A stretch of 64,000 nt of DNA from Hyphomicrobiales bacterium (lineage in GTDB: Bacteria > Pseudomonadota > Alphaproteobacteria > Rhizobiales > Xanthobacteraceae): positions 1 to 64,000 of the forward strand of contig JACPOA010000058.1 in the NCBI GenBank assembly GCA_016185205.1, written 5' to 3'. Below are positions 8,219 through 17,463 of the stretch, piece by piece. The translations under genes and the position numbers were made by a program. Each line of letters starts with the position of its first letter. Positions within the stretch are counted from its first letter, which is position 1. The notes under the pieces are model-generated. The model made no database searches, was not told the DNA's origin, and was given only the letters and a program-made list of their open reading frames with translations.

Positions 8219-8273
8219 GGCTCCGGGCTCACATTGCTCCAAATCGGCACAAGCGCCGCGTTGGGGTCCCGTC

Positions 8274-9809
8274 ATGTCCGAAACAGTGCTTATCGTCGAC
8301 GACGATCCGGTGCAGCGCCGGCTGCTGCAGGCCATGGTCGAGCGCTTCGGCTATCAGTCGCTCACGGCCGCGGGCGGCGACGTGGCGATCGGCCTGCTGA
8401 CCGGGCCTCAGCCCGCGCACATCGACTGCGTGGTGCTCGACCTGGTGATGCCCGACCTCGACGGCCTCGGCGTATTGGCGCGCATGCGCGAGGCAGGCTG
8501 CGACATTCCCGTCATCGTGCAGACCGCCCATGGCGGCATCGACACTGTGGTGTCGGTAATGCGCGCGGGCGCCAACGATTTCGTGGTCAAGCCGGCCAGC
8601 CCCGAACGGCTGCAGGTCTCGCTGCGCAACGCGCTCGCCACCAAGGCGCTGGCCGGCGAATTGCAGCGGCTCAAGCGCAGCCGCGACGGCACGCTCACCA
8701 TCGCCGACGTCATCACCCGCTCGCCCGTCATGCAGCCGGTGCTGCGCGCGCTGGACAAGGCGGCCGCCTCCGCCATTCCGGTGCTGATCGAGGGCGAATC
8801 CGGCACCGGCAAGGAACTGATCGCGCGCGCCATCCACGGCTCGGGCGCCCGCCGCGCCAAGCCGTTCGTCGCGGTCAATTGCGGCGCCATGCCGGAGAAC
8901 CTGGTCGAGTCGATCCTGTTCGGGCACGAGAAGGGCGCCTTCACCGGCGCCACCGAAAAACATCACGGCAAATTCGTCGAGGCCGATGGCGGCACGCTAT
9001 TCCTCGACGAGGTCGGCGAATTGCCACCGGCCGCGCAGGTAAAGCTGTTGCGCGCGCTGCAAGAGGGCGAGGTTGAGCCGGTAGGCTCGCACAAGAACAT
9101 CAAGGTCGACGTGCGCATCGTCTCCGCCACCAACCGCGATCTGATCGCCGACGTGCGCGCCGGACGTTTCCGCGAGGACCTGTTCTACCGCCTGCACGTG
9201 TTTCCGATTTCGGTGCCGCCGCTGCGCCAGCGGCCGGAGGACATTCCCGCCCTCGCCCGCCATTTCCTCGCCCGCTTCGCGGCCGAGGAAGGCAAGCGCG
9301 TGCGCGGCATCAGCGCCGAGGCGCAGGCGCTGCTCACCGCCTTCCGCTGGCCGGGCAATGTGCGCCAGCTCGAAAACGCGATCTTCCGCGCGGTGGTGCT
9401 GGCCGACGGCGAGGAAATCGGCGTCAACGAATTTCCGCAGGTATCCAGCCAAGTCGCGCCCGACGCCATCGCCGCGCAGCCTTTCTCCGAGCCTTGGATC
9501 GAGCCGTCGCCGGCGATGGTCAGTAGCTGGCCGGACGACCGCTCCGGTGCACCAACGCGCAACGCGGCGGCATTAACCATGCCGGCGCCATCCCTGCACT
9601 TGACCGATGTGCACGGCCACGTGCGGCCGCTCGGCGATATCGAAAGCGAAGTCATCCGTTTTGCCATCGCGCATTACGACGAGCAGATGTCGGAAGTCGC
9701 GCGCCGGCTGAAAATCGGGCGATCGACGCTCTATCGTAAGCTGGAAGGGCTCGGGATCGACGACGTCGACACAAAGGTAAACGACGACGCGAGTGCGGTT
9801 AATATTTAA
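8274..9809 (+). CDS. Sigma-54-dependent response regulator (NtrC type)
   Basis: Protein of 511 residues with three parts. A receiver domain (1-120) has the phosphoacceptor Asp56, the acidic pair Asp10/Asp11 and Lys106. A AAA+ sigma-54 activator domain follows, with Walker A GESGTGK (174-180), the sigma-54 contact loop GAFTGA (221-226) and Walker B LFLDE (242-246). A C-terminal Fis-type helix-turn-helix contains [20 protein letters not shown]. It therefore activates sigma-54 promoters on phosphorylation. No histidine kinase lies next to it, so its sensor is elsewhere. A CtrA-like box in its promoter suggests cell-cycle control. Confidence 0.92.
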   Translation: MSETVLIVDDDPVQRRLLQAMVERFGYQSLTAAGGDVAIGLLTGPQPAHIDCVVLDLVMPDLDGLGVLARMREAGCDIPVIVQTAHGGIDTVVSVMRAGANDFVVKPASPERLQVSLRNALATKALAGELQRLKRSRDGTLTIADVITRSPVMQPVLRALDKAAASAIPVLIEGESGTGKELIARAIHGSGARRAKPFVAVNCGAMPENLVESILFGHEKGAFTGATEKHHGKFVEADGGTLFLDEVGELPPAAQVKLLRALQEGEVEPVGSHKNIKVDVRIVSATNRDLIADVRAGRFREDLFYRLHVFPISVPPLRQRPEDIPALARHFLARFAAEEGKRVRGISAEAQALLTAFRWPGNVRQLENAIFRAVVLADGEEIGVNEFPQVSSQVAPDAIAAQPFSEPWIEPSPAMVSSWPDDRSGAPTRNAAALTMPAPSLHLTDVHGHVRPLGDIESEVIRFAIAHYDEQMSEVARRLKIGRSTLYRKLEGLGIDDVDTKVNDDASAVNI

Positions 9810-10003
9810 AATTTTAACGATCGCGCCGCGTTAGCTTTGATCGAAGGTTGACGCGAATGGCGTTCGAAATTCTTTCGGTCCGCCGCTGATCCCACCGCAT
9901 AATGGCGCTGCAATCCTGTCCGTGGCGCGCTGGGAAACTGCCCGGTTAAAACGCCACGAACAATTTGATGCGTTGTGGTGATGTTGTGTTCGGAGTGAGT
10001 GCT

Positions 10004-11746
10004 ATGCGTCATAATAAATTCGTTCCTCTGCTGGCCGGCACCATGCTGACGGCGATGGTCGCCGCGCCGAGTTTCGTGATCGCCGCGCCCGACCGCGTCG
10101 AAACGGTGAGCCCGCTGCCGCCGGCGCAGACCGGCGACAACCAGATCGTCGACAGACTGCGCGAGATCGTCACCGGCAAGCAGTTCGAGAAGCGCATCGC
10201 CGGCGCGCCCGAACGCAAGGCGATCGAAGCATTCTATGCCGCGCGTAGCTACGCGCCGCTGTGGATCAACGATGGACAGCTGACGTCGATCGCAAAATCG
10301 GTGATCGCGCGGCTCAAAACCGCGGAAGTCGACGGGCTCGACGCGGTCGACTACCCGGTGCCGGACTTCGCCAGCTTGACCGGCGCCGAGGCGCTGGCCG
10401 ACGGCGATATCAAGCTCACCAATTCGGTGCTGACCTTTGCCCGCCATCTGGCGGTCGGCCGCATCGCGCCGATGCGTGTCGCGGCGGAAGTCGACTACGG
10501 CAACCACACGCCGGAGCCGGCCGACATCCTCAAGAAAATCGCCGATGCCCGCGACGCCGACGCCGCGCTCGACAGCTTCAATCCGCCGCACGAAGGCTTC
10601 CGCGCCTTGAAGGAAAAGCTCGCCGAGCTGCGCCGCGCTCCCGCGCAGCCCGACAATCGCATTGCCGACGGCGCCGCCATCCAGCCGGGCGAGAAGGATG
10701 CGCGCGTGCCGGCGTTGCGCGAGAAGCTCGGACTTGCCGGCAAGCCGGGCGAGCTCGGCTACGACAAGGCGCTGCTCAACGCCGTCAAGCAGGTGCAGGG
10801 GCGCGCCGACATCAAGCCGACCGGTCTGATCGATGCCAAGACGCTCGCCGCCATCAACGGTCCGAAGCCGAGCCAGCAGATCGATCGCGTCGCCGCCAAT
10901 ATGGAACGCTGGCGCTGGCTGCCGCGCGATCTCGGGCGCACTTATGTGATGGTCAATATCCCGGACTTCACCCTCAAGGTGGTGCGCGATCACGGTCTGG
11001 TCTGGCGCACCAAGATCGTCGCCGGCAAGCAGCAGACGCCGACACCGCTGGTGACGGCGCCGATGGACCACATCATTGTCAATCCGTCCTGGTACGTGCC
11101 GCAGTCGATCATCCAGAACGAGCTGCTGCCGGCATACGAGAGCGATCCGCAAATCTTCGAGCGCATGGGTCTCGAGGTGAAGCGCGGGTCCGACGGCAAT
11201 ATCAACGTGGTGCAGCCGCCTGGCGCCGCCAACGCGCTCGGCCGCATCAAGTTCGCCTTCCCCAACAAGTTCCAGGTCTATCTGCACGACACGCCGGAGA
11301 AGCGGCTGTTCAAGTACGACAGGCGCGCCTTCAGCCACGGCTGCATGCGAGTCGAGGACCCGACCAAATTCGGCGAGGTCATGCTGCGTCTGACGATGAA
11401 CGGCCAGACCCCGAATGCGCAGCAGATCAACGCCATGTTCGACCAGGAGGAACGCACCTTCCAGCTGGTCGACCGGCCGATGGTGCACCTGACCTACCAG
11501 ACCGCCTTCGTCGACGACGGCCGGCTGGTGCTGCGCGACGACATCTACGGTCTCGATGCGCGCATCCACGCTATCCTGCACAGCGCCGAGCGCCGCATCG
11601 CCGATGTCGCTCCGCCGCAGGACCCCAAGCAGGACACCAAGCGGTATCTGGCGACGGCAAGGTCCAACCAGGAAATGCTGCGCCGGGTCGAGCGACGTGA
11701 CACGTTCAACCCGTTCGCCATCTTCGGACGGACTGAACAATATTAG
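10004..11746 (+). CDS. L,D-transpeptidase (YcbB/LdtD-like), murein cross-linking
   Basis: Protein of 580 residues from the ATG at 10004, with GGAGTGA upstream; an in-frame ATG at 9965 lacks a signal-peptide context. The signal peptide covers residues 1-28 (ending VIAAPD). It is followed by an LdtD-type scaffold region, a peptidoglycan-binding-like segment (about 230-290, VPALREKLGLAG and GLIDAKTLAAIN), and the YkuD catalytic domain. Active-site residues are His428 and the SHGCMR motif with Cys447. The enzyme forms 3-3 cross-links in peptidoglycan in the periplasm. The next gene downstream is another murein enzyme, a pairing common in rhizobia. Confidence 0.92.
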   Translation: MRHNKFVPLLAGTMLTAMVAAPSFVIAAPDRVETVSPLPPAQTGDNQIVDRLREIVTGKQFEKRIAGAPERKAIEAFYAARSYAPLWINDGQLTSIAKSVIARLKTAEVDGLDAVDYPVPDFASLTGAEALADGDIKLTNSVLTFARHLAVGRIAPMRVAAEVDYGNHTPEPADILKKIADARDADAALDSFNPPHEGFRALKEKLAELRRAPAQPDNRIADGAAIQPGEKDARVPALREKLGLAGKPGELGYDKALLNAVKQVQGRADIKPTGLIDAKTLAAINGPKPSQQIDRVAANMERWRWLPRDLGRTYVMVNIPDFTLKVVRDHGLVWRTKIVAGKQQTPTPLVTAPMDHIIVNPSWYVPQSIIQNELLPAYESDPQIFERMGLEVKRGSDGNINVVQPPGAANALGRIKFAFPNKFQVYLHDTPEKRLFKYDRRAFSHGCMRVEDPTKFGEVMLRLTMNGQTPNAQQINAMFDQEERTFQLVDRPMVHLTYQTAFVDDGRLVLRDDIYGLDARIHAILHSAERRIADVAPPQDPKQDTKRYLATARSNQEMLRRVERRDTFNPFAIFGRTEQY

Positions 11747-11948
11747 TTCAATGCCGGGACCAAAACGCACGGCCAAAGTTCCATAGCCGTGGCCCCAGAG
11801 CCGCCGCCACCTTGGCCATTTTCCGCCACGGTCGCCCGCTAGCAAGGCCGGAGCCATACGGGGGTCCTCCGCTAAGGAGGCGTTAACCGTTACCGACAAC
11901 ACTGCGTGGTCGTCGTCGCGACGGCCAGACGGGGGCGTAGCGACGACT

Positions 11949-13577
11949 GTGGGACGGCTATTTTCACGGAATCATGCAGTGTCGGTCAGCGCCGCGCATC
12001 GGCTTTCTGTTGGTGTTGCGATTCTGCTGCGCACCGGCGCCCGTCTGGGCGTGACCGGTCTGTTCCTGCTCGGCGCCAATAACGCGCTGCAGACGGCGAC
12101 CGCCGAAGGCGACACCCGCACCCTCTCCTTCCATCACCTGCACACCGGCGAAGACATCACCATCACCTACAAGCGCAACGGCCGCTATGACGACGCCGCG
12201 CTGAAGAAGATCGACTGGTTCATGCGCGACTGGCGGCGCGAAAAATCCGTCCGCATGGATCCGCATCTAATCGATTTGTTGTGGGAGACCTATCGCGAGG
12301 TCGACGGCACCGAGCCGATCCAGGTGGTGTGCGGCTATCGCTCGCCGGAGACCAATTCGATGCTGCGCGCGCGCTCGAGCGGCGTCGCGCAATCCAGCCA
12401 GCACACGCACGGCCAGGCGATGGATTTCTACATTCCCGGCGTGCCGCTGGAAAAAGTCCGCACCGTCGGCCTGCGCCTGCAGCGCGGCGGCGTCGGCTTC
12501 TACCCGACCTCGGGCTCGCCGTTCGTGCATCTGGACACCGGCACCATCCGCCACTGGCCGCGCATGACGCAGCAGCAACTGGCCAGGGTGTTCCCCGACG
12601 GCCGCACCGTGCACATCCCGTCCGATGGGCAGCCGCTGCCCGGCTATGCGCTGGCGCTGGCCGACGTCGAGCGCCGCGGCGGCATCCCGTCCGGGACTTC
12701 GCTTGAAGCCGCCCGCGATGCCGGCGTGATCACCGCCAGCATCGAAAAGCCCAAGCGTAACCTGCTCGCCAGAATCTTCGGTACGGCCAAGGATGAGGAT
12801 GAGCCAACGGGTCCGCGCGAAGCGCGGCCCGATGACAGGCTCCGCGAGGAGCCGGCGCCGAAACGCGCGCGCGCAGCCACCACGGTTGCCAGCATCGCGC
12901 CGCCGACCCATGTCGCCGTCGAGCGCATCGTGCCGCTGCCGGCGGCGCGGCCGAAAGCGGTCGCAGTCGCGGCGGCAAAACCCAAGCCGGCCGAGCAGAA
13001 ATTAGCAATGGCGTCGGCGTCGCTGCCGACCGGCCTCTTCGACAATCGCGGCTACTGGCGCGGCACGGTCGAAACTGGCGATTTGCCGCCGCCGGCCGCC
13101 GCGTCGCCGTTTGAAACGGCCGGCATCGATCCGGCCGCCACCGGCAGCACCGCCACGGTCGCGCTCGCCTATGCCGCGGAATCCGAAACGCCGGCCCCGG
13201 CGCGCGTCCGCCCGATGGGTTCCACCATGCCGCGGCTGCCGGCGACCGCCGCGCTGATCCCGGCCTCGTCCAACACAACCATCGTATCCAAGCCGCCGCT
13301 GACGGCGGCGATGACGCAGGTTTCCGGCACGCTGGCCGATCCCTGGCTGCGCGCGGCGATGTTGACGCCGAGCGTGAGCGACTTCATGAGCGCCACGCGG
13401 CTCGGACCAGTGGACCCGCGGCCGCTGCATGAGCTGCTGCACAAGCCGTCGCTGTCGCTGGTGATGACGTTCTCGGCCGATCCGCATCTCGGCATGGTCG
13501 GCGACCGCTTCAGCGGCCAGGCGGTGGTGTTCCTGGCCACCGCCATCTTCGGCACGCAGACCGCGTCGCTGCGGTAA
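11949..13577 (+). CDS. DUF882/M15-family murein peptidase with long low-complexity tail
   Basis: Protein of 542 residues starting at GTG. Residues about 1-55 contain a membrane/signal segment. Residues about 55-230 form the DUF882/M15A peptidase domain, with the zinc motifs SQHTHGQAMDF and FVHLD and the substrate-site CGYRSPETN. The remaining 300 residues are rich in Ala, Pro and Arg and look disordered, until a conserved-looking end (MLTPSVSDFMSATRLG onward). It probably trims peptide stems in the cell wall and lies 202 bp after the L,D-transpeptidase. The GTG start has no strong ribosome site, so the first residues are uncertain. Confidence 0.85.
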   Translation: MGRLFSRNHAVSVSAAHRLSVGVAILLRTGARLGVTGLFLLGANNALQTATAEGDTRTLSFHHLHTGEDITITYKRNGRYDDAALKKIDWFMRDWRREKSVRMDPHLIDLLWETYREVDGTEPIQVVCGYRSPETNSMLRARSSGVAQSSQHTHGQAMDFYIPGVPLEKVRTVGLRLQRGGVGFYPTSGSPFVHLDTGTIRHWPRMTQQQLARVFPDGRTVHIPSDGQPLPGYALALADVERRGGIPSGTSLEAARDAGVITASIEKPKRNLLARIFGTAKDEDEPTGPREARPDDRLREEPAPKRARAATTVASIAPPTHVAVERIVPLPAARPKAVAVAAAKPKPAEQKLAMASASLPTGLFDNRGYWRGTVETGDLPPPAAASPFETAGIDPAATGSTATVALAYAAESETPAPARVRPMGSTMPRLPATAALIPASSNTTIVSKPPLTAAMTQVSGTLADPWLRAAMLTPSVSDFMSATRLGPVDPRPLHELLHKPSLSLVMTFSADPHLGMVGDRFSGQAVVFLATAIFGTQTASLR

Positions 13578-13601
13578 TTCATTCCAAACGTAAACACTGT
13601 C

Positions 13602-13722
13602 GTCCCCGCGAAAGCGGGGACCCATACGCCGTGCGTTATCGATAGTTCAGGGGTTATGGGTCCCGGCTCGCGCGCCCACACAAGTCGGCATAGGGGCGCG
13701 GAGTTTATGACCTCCGCGCCCC
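13602..13722. repeat. Two short palindromes after the peptidase gene
   Basis: The first is GTCCCCGC-GAAA-GCGGGGAC (13602-13621), a tetraloop hairpin of the common bacterial interspersed type. The second is GGGGCGCGGAG, an 8-base loop, then CTCCGCGCCCC (13693-13722). The second and its flanks (CGGCATAGGGGCGCG, TTTATGACCTCCGCG) recur almost unchanged at 26051-26087 beside the group II intron remnant. Confidence 0.75.
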
Positions 13723-13765
13723 CTTCCACCTCCAAGTCGATGCCCATGCCGGGCGCACAAACGCC

Positions 13766-13797
13766 GACGCCGGGCGATGGGCCCGGCGTCGTTTTTT
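13766..13797 (+). terminator. Rho-independent terminator
   Basis: The stem GACGCCGGGC/GCCCGGCGTC (13766-13775 and 13781-13790) with a GATGG loop is followed by GTTTTTT. It would end plus-strand transcription from the peptidase gene before it runs into the convergent cytochrome gene. Confidence 0.85.
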
Positions 13798-13812
13798 CAT
13801 CGGTTATGTTCG

Positions 13813-15279
13813 TTACTGGAACATCGGCATTTTCAGACCGGGCACGTCCTTCAGCCGGCCATTCGGCGAATGGCACTGGTTGCAGGCGAGTGCCTTTTCC
13901 TTCGGCGCGACCATGTGGGTGATCGGCCAATAGTAGACCGTCTCGACGAAGCCGAACTTGCCCGAATAGGGAAGACCGGCGGACTTCATGCCCGCCTCCA
14001 GCGCACGGCCCCAATCGAAGTTGCCCCAGAATGCCGCGTCGTCCTTGCCGAACACGTGAGGCAACAGAAGCGTCTTGTTGACCTGGTCGTAAGGCTGCTT
14101 GCCACGCATCGCTTTGAACGGCCAGATGCGTGACTTGCCGTCAGTCGCGGAGCCGCCCACGACATTGATCGGCACGACCTTGCCGTCGTCGATCTTCTGG
14201 TCGCGCAGCGTGTAGCTGATCTCGCCATTGAACCAGCGATAGGTCGGCACCACCTTGGCCTGCCACTCGAAGTTGCCCTTCATCGTATCGTAATCGACTT
14301 CGCCTGCCTTGTTGCGCACGACGAACGGCTTGCCGTCCTGCAGCTTGCCGGCAGTCGACCAGTCCCACATCGTCTTGGTCGGTTTTTCGCGCGCGAATTC
14401 CGGTACGTGACAGGTCGAGCAGGCGAGCTTTTCGGTATGTTTGTTGAGCACGGCCGCCGACTTGGCCTTGTGCGGCGCCGGCGTGTGGCAAGATTCGCAA
14501 CTCGCCGGCGCATCGACGCCGGCGCTATACGTCGCCTTCGTCTCGTAGCGCGAACCGAAGGTGATGTGCGACTTCGTCTTGTGGCAGGTCGCGCACGAGA
14601 AGTTCATCCCGTCCGCCGCCATGTGCACGTCGAGATCGCGGCTCGGCTTCGACAACGTCGAGTCGATATCGCCGTGCTTCACCGAATCGCCGCCGCCGCC
14701 GAAGAAGTGACAGACGCCGCAGTTTTGCCGCGTCGACACGGCAACGCTTTGCGACGCCTTGGCGAGATCCGCCACCGGCCAAGCCTTGCCCGGCGGGAAC
14801 TGCTTGGGCACGTAATTGGGATGACCGGCATCGACCGGAAATTTCTTGTAGGTGCCGGTCTGCTCGTGACAGACGAGGCAATCGACATTCGTCTCCGAGC
14901 TGAAGTCGAACTTGCTGTCCTTCCATCCAAAACCGACATGGCAGGAGGTACAACGCGGTTCGTTCGACTGCAGCGAGACGCAGAAATTATTGATGATATT
15001 GCGTTTGCCGAGTTTCTGTCCGGTCCGCGGATTGGTGTAGTCCCAGGTCCAATGGATGCTCTTGTGCACCTGCTTGGCCGAATCGGTGTGGCACGTCAGG
15101 CAGGCCTTGGTGACCTCGGGGCCGGTCGAGAACGGCCCCCGCAAAGCCTCGAACTTGGAGTGATCGACGCGAGCGGGCGCGTCGTTCGCGGCCAGCGCGG
15201 AAGGACTAGCGATGACAGCGGCAATCAGCGCAGCAAACATCAGCCGCCAGGCTCGGGAGGGATGCGGTTGGGTCGGCAT
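13813..15279 (-). CDS. Octaheme c-type cytochrome, tetrathionate-reductase (Otr) family
   Basis: Protein of 488 residues with a cleavable signal peptide (1-30, ending ASPSALA). Exactly eight CXXCH haem sites are present, starting at C60, C110, C134, C187, C229, C261, C287 and C466. The spacing, and the long haem-free stretch between sites seven and eight, match the octaheme tetrathionate reductase family. That family acts in the periplasm on tetrathionate, nitrite or hydroxylamine in vitro. There is no membrane anchor and no partner quinol oxidase nearby, so the electron donor is unknown. The gene is monocistronic and ends against a terminator. Confidence 0.85.
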   Translation of the reverse strand: MPTQPHPSRAWRLMFAALIAAVIASPSALAANDAPARVDHSKFEALRGPFSTGPEVTKACLTCHTDSAKQVHKSIHWTWDYTNPRTGQKLGKRNIINNFCVSLQSNEPRCTSCHVGFGWKDSKFDFSSETNVDCLVCHEQTGTYKKFPVDAGHPNYVPKQFPPGKAWPVADLAKASQSVAVSTRQNCGVCHFFGGGGDSVKHGDIDSTLSKPSRDLDVHMAADGMNFSCATCHKTKSHITFGSRYETKATYSAGVDAPASCESCHTPAPHKAKSAAVLNKHTEKLACSTCHVPEFAREKPTKTMWDWSTAGKLQDGKPFVVRNKAGEVDYDTMKGNFEWQAKVVPTYRWFNGEISYTLRDQKIDDGKVVPINVVGGSATDGKSRIWPFKAMRGKQPYDQVNKTLLLPHVFGKDDAAFWGNFDWGRALEAGMKSAGLPYSGKFGFVETVYYWPITHMVAPKEKALACNQCHSPNGRLKDVPGLKMPMFQ

Positions 15280-15634
15280 GGTGCCCCCTTGATTTCATGC
15301 GCCGGACCGGCGCGCGGCCGCCCGGCGACGGCACAGTTCTGAAACGATCGACGAATACATGCTGTTTTTTGAATATAAAATGCGCCAGATCAATATTGGG
15401 GATTTCGGCAAGGCTGCAATGTCAAAGCTGGATAGGTATCGGATGACATCCGGCACGCGCCGTTCCGGCCGTCGCCCTCGCTGGCTGGCCGGCCTTGGAG
15501 AAGAAGGCGGCGCGATCACGCTTGCGTGTGCGGCGTGACCCGCGGCCGATAATTCGATAAAGAACGCGTCATGGCCGGGACACAAGTGTCCCGGCCATGA
15601 CGTTATTGCATCCCGCGATTCAAAGGACCCACCC
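15280..15634. other. Intergenic region with a 17-bp perfect inverted repeat
   Basis: No convincing gene was found in this 355-base gap. Its clear feature is the palindrome CGTCATGGCCGGGACAC, AA, then its exact complement (15567-15602), ending 32 bases before the GST start. The same core ATGGCCGGG...CCCGGCCAT recurs at 22391-22415, so it belongs to a dispersed repeat family. The stretch just upstream of the cytochrome gene is relatively AT-rich (TTTTTTGAATATAAAATG at 15364-15381) and probably holds its promoter. Confidence 0.7.
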
Positions 15635-16267
15635 GTGATCGATCTTTATACCTGGACCACGCCCAACGGCCGCAAGGTTTCCATCGCGCTGGAAGAACTC
15701 GGCCTGCCCTACACCGTGCACGCCATCGACATCAACAAGGACGAGCAGTTCGCGCCGGACTTCCTCAAGATCGCGCCCAACAACCGCATCCCGGCGATCG
15801 TCGATCGCGACAACAACCTGTCGCTGATGGAATCGGGCGCCATCCTGATCTATCTCGCCGACAAGACCGGCAAGCTCATGCCGAAGTCGGGCGAGGGCCG
15901 CTACAAGGTGATCGAGTGGCTGATGTGGCAGATGGGCGGCGTCGGCCCGATGCTCGGCCAGGTGCATCACTTCGTGAAATATAATCCCGGCAAGGCGCCC
16001 TATGCCGAGCAGCGCTATCTCAAGGAAGCGCACCGGCTCTACAAGGTGCTCAACACGCGGCTGGAAGGCCGCGCCTTCGTCGCCGACGACTATTCCATCG
16101 CCGACATCGCGATCTGGCCGTGGATCTCGCGCTTCGAGTGGCAGACCATCGACATGACGCAGTATCCCAACGTGCGGCGCTGGTACGAGAGCATCGCCGC
16201 GCGCCCGGCGGTGCAGAAGGGCTACAAGGTGCCCAAGGACATGGGTCCGGTACCGATGCCGAAGTGA
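15635..16267 (+). CDS. Glutathione S-transferase family protein, YfcG/Ure2-like
   Basis: Protein of 210 residues starting at GTG with AAGGA upstream. The N-terminal thioredoxin-like domain carries TTPNGRKVSIALEEL and the glutathione-site motif NRIPAIVDRD followed by LMESGAILIYLAD. The alpha-helical C-terminal domain has ADDYSIADIAIWPW. The threonine/asparagine N-terminal motif is typical of the YfcG/YghU disulfide-reductase group rather than classical transferases. It is probably cytoplasmic and glutathione-dependent. It stands alone and converges with the Bug receptor gene. Confidence 0.88.
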   Translation: MIDLYTWTTPNGRKVSIALEELGLPYTVHAIDINKDEQFAPDFLKIAPNNRIPAIVDRDNNLSLMESGAILIYLADKTGKLMPKSGEGRYKVIEWLMWQMGGVGPMLGQVHHFVKYNPGKAPYAEQRYLKEAHRLYKVLNTRLEGRAFVADDYSIADIAIWPWISRFEWQTIDMTQYPNVRRWYESIAARPAVQKGYKVPKDMGPVPMPK

Positions 16268-16272
16268 GTGTT

Positions 16273-16374
16273 GTCATTCCGGGGGCCGGCTGAAGGCCGG
16301 AACCCGGAATCTAGATACGATCACTGAGCGCGGCTCTGGATTCCGGGTTCGCGCTTCGCGCGCCCCGGAATGAC
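16273..16374. repeat. Composite palindromic repeat between convergent genes
   Basis: The outer arms GTCATTCCGGGG (16273-16284) and CCCCGGAATGAC (16363-16374) are exact inverted copies. Inside are smaller hairpins (GGCCGGCTGAAGGCCGG and GCGCTTCGCGC). It fills the space between the stop codons of two convergent genes and may serve both as a transcription end. Confidence 0.75.
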
Positions 16375-16377
16375 GAG

Positions 16378-17352
16378 TCATTTCCCCGCGCCCGGAATGG
16401 TGATGCCCTGCTCCTTCACCAGCGCGCTCCATTTCGCCACATCCGCGTTTATATAGCGGGCGAACGCGTCCGGCGTCTGCGGCTCCGGCTCGGCGCCGAG
16501 CTTGGCCATGTGCTCGATCACATCCTTCTCGCCCATGATCGCGACCACCGCTCTGTTGAGCTTGTCGACGATGTCCTTCGGCGTATGCGCCGGCGCCAGC
16601 AGGCCGAACCAGCCGACCGACTCGTAGCCGGGCAGCCCGCTCTCGGCCACCGTCGGAACTTGCGGGAAAAATTTCGAGCGCTTGGCGCTGGTCACGGCCA
16701 GCGCCTTGAGCTTGCCGCCGTCGAGCAGCGACTGCACGGTGGTCGAGGGCGAGAACATCATGTCGATGCGCCCGCCCAACAAATCGGTGACCGCCGGTCC
16801 GGTGCCCTTGTAGGGAACGTTCAAGATCTCGACACGCGCGTCCTTCTGGAACAGAACACCGGACAAATGCGAGGCCGTGCCGATGCCGGACGAGCCGAAC
16901 GACAGCGATTTCGGCTTGGCGCGCGCCAGCGCGATCAATTCGGAAATGGAATTGGCCGGCACGTTCGGGTTGATCGCCACCAGATAGGGCGGCGCCGCCA
17001 CCATGGTGATCGGCGCGAAAAATTTGCTGACGTCGAAGGCGCCATCCGGCGCGAGCGCGGCGGAAGCCGCCATCAGTGCGCCGGTCGAGGCCATCAGCAG
17101 CGTGTAGCCGTCGGGCTCGGCCTTGGCGGCGGCGCGCGTGCCGATGCCGCCGGAGGCGCCGGGCTGGTTCTCGATCACTACCGGCTGGCCCCATTGCTCG
17201 GACAGGCGCTGGGCGATGATACGGCCGAGCACATCGGTGCCGCCGCCGGGCGCGAACGGCACCACCATCTTGATGGCGTGGGCGGGATAATCGGCGGCCT
17301 GCGCCGGCCAGGTGGAAAGGCACAGCAGCAACAACGCCACGCGTTTGAGCAT
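16378..17352 (-). CDS. Bug/TctC-family periplasmic solute-binding protein
   Basis: Protein of 324 residues from the ATG at 17350-17352, with GGGGA upstream; the longer frame to 17454 has no signal. The signal peptide (MLKRVALLLLCLSTWPAQA) is followed by DYPAHAIKMVVPFAPGGGTD and later GIGTASHLSG and YKGTGPAVTDLLGGRIDMMF, all hallmarks of Bug receptors. These bind carboxylates for tripartite tricarboxylate transporters or for sensing. No TctA/TctB membrane genes lie nearby, as for many orphan Bug proteins in this group. Confidence 0.9.
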   Translation of the reverse strand: MLKRVALLLLCLSTWPAQAADYPAHAIKMVVPFAPGGGTDVLGRIIAQRLSEQWGQPVVIENQPGASGGIGTRAAAKAEPDGYTLLMASTGALMAASAALAPDGAFDVSKFFAPITMVAAPPYLVAINPNVPANSISELIALARAKPKSLSFGSSGIGTASHLSGVLFQKDARVEILNVPYKGTGPAVTDLLGGRIDMMFSPSTTVQSLLDGGKLKALAVTSAKRSKFFPQVPTVAESGLPGYESVGWFGLLAPAHTPKDIVDKLNRAVVAIMGEKDVIEHMAKLGAEPEPQTPDAFARYINADVAKWSALVKEQGITIPGAGK

Positions 17353-17463
17353 GTCCCCAAGTCCTGTTGATGCGACCTTGTTTGGCGGCCTTGCACGCCA
17401 TGCTAGAGCAAATTCGATTTGCGGTGCCAATTTTTCGCCCGAATGAGCTAGCATGCGGGGACC

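Noticed and set aside
9806-11902. Long minus-strand open frame of 698 codons opposite the L,D-transpeptidase gene
   Set aside because: The plus strand encodes a clear enzyme with signal peptide and catalytic motif; the antisense frame is a by-product of high GC codon bias and shows no family features.
15295-15585. Small minus-strand frame upstream of the octaheme cytochrome
   Set aside because: It covers the cytochrome's promoter and a palindromic repeat; no start signal or family similarity.
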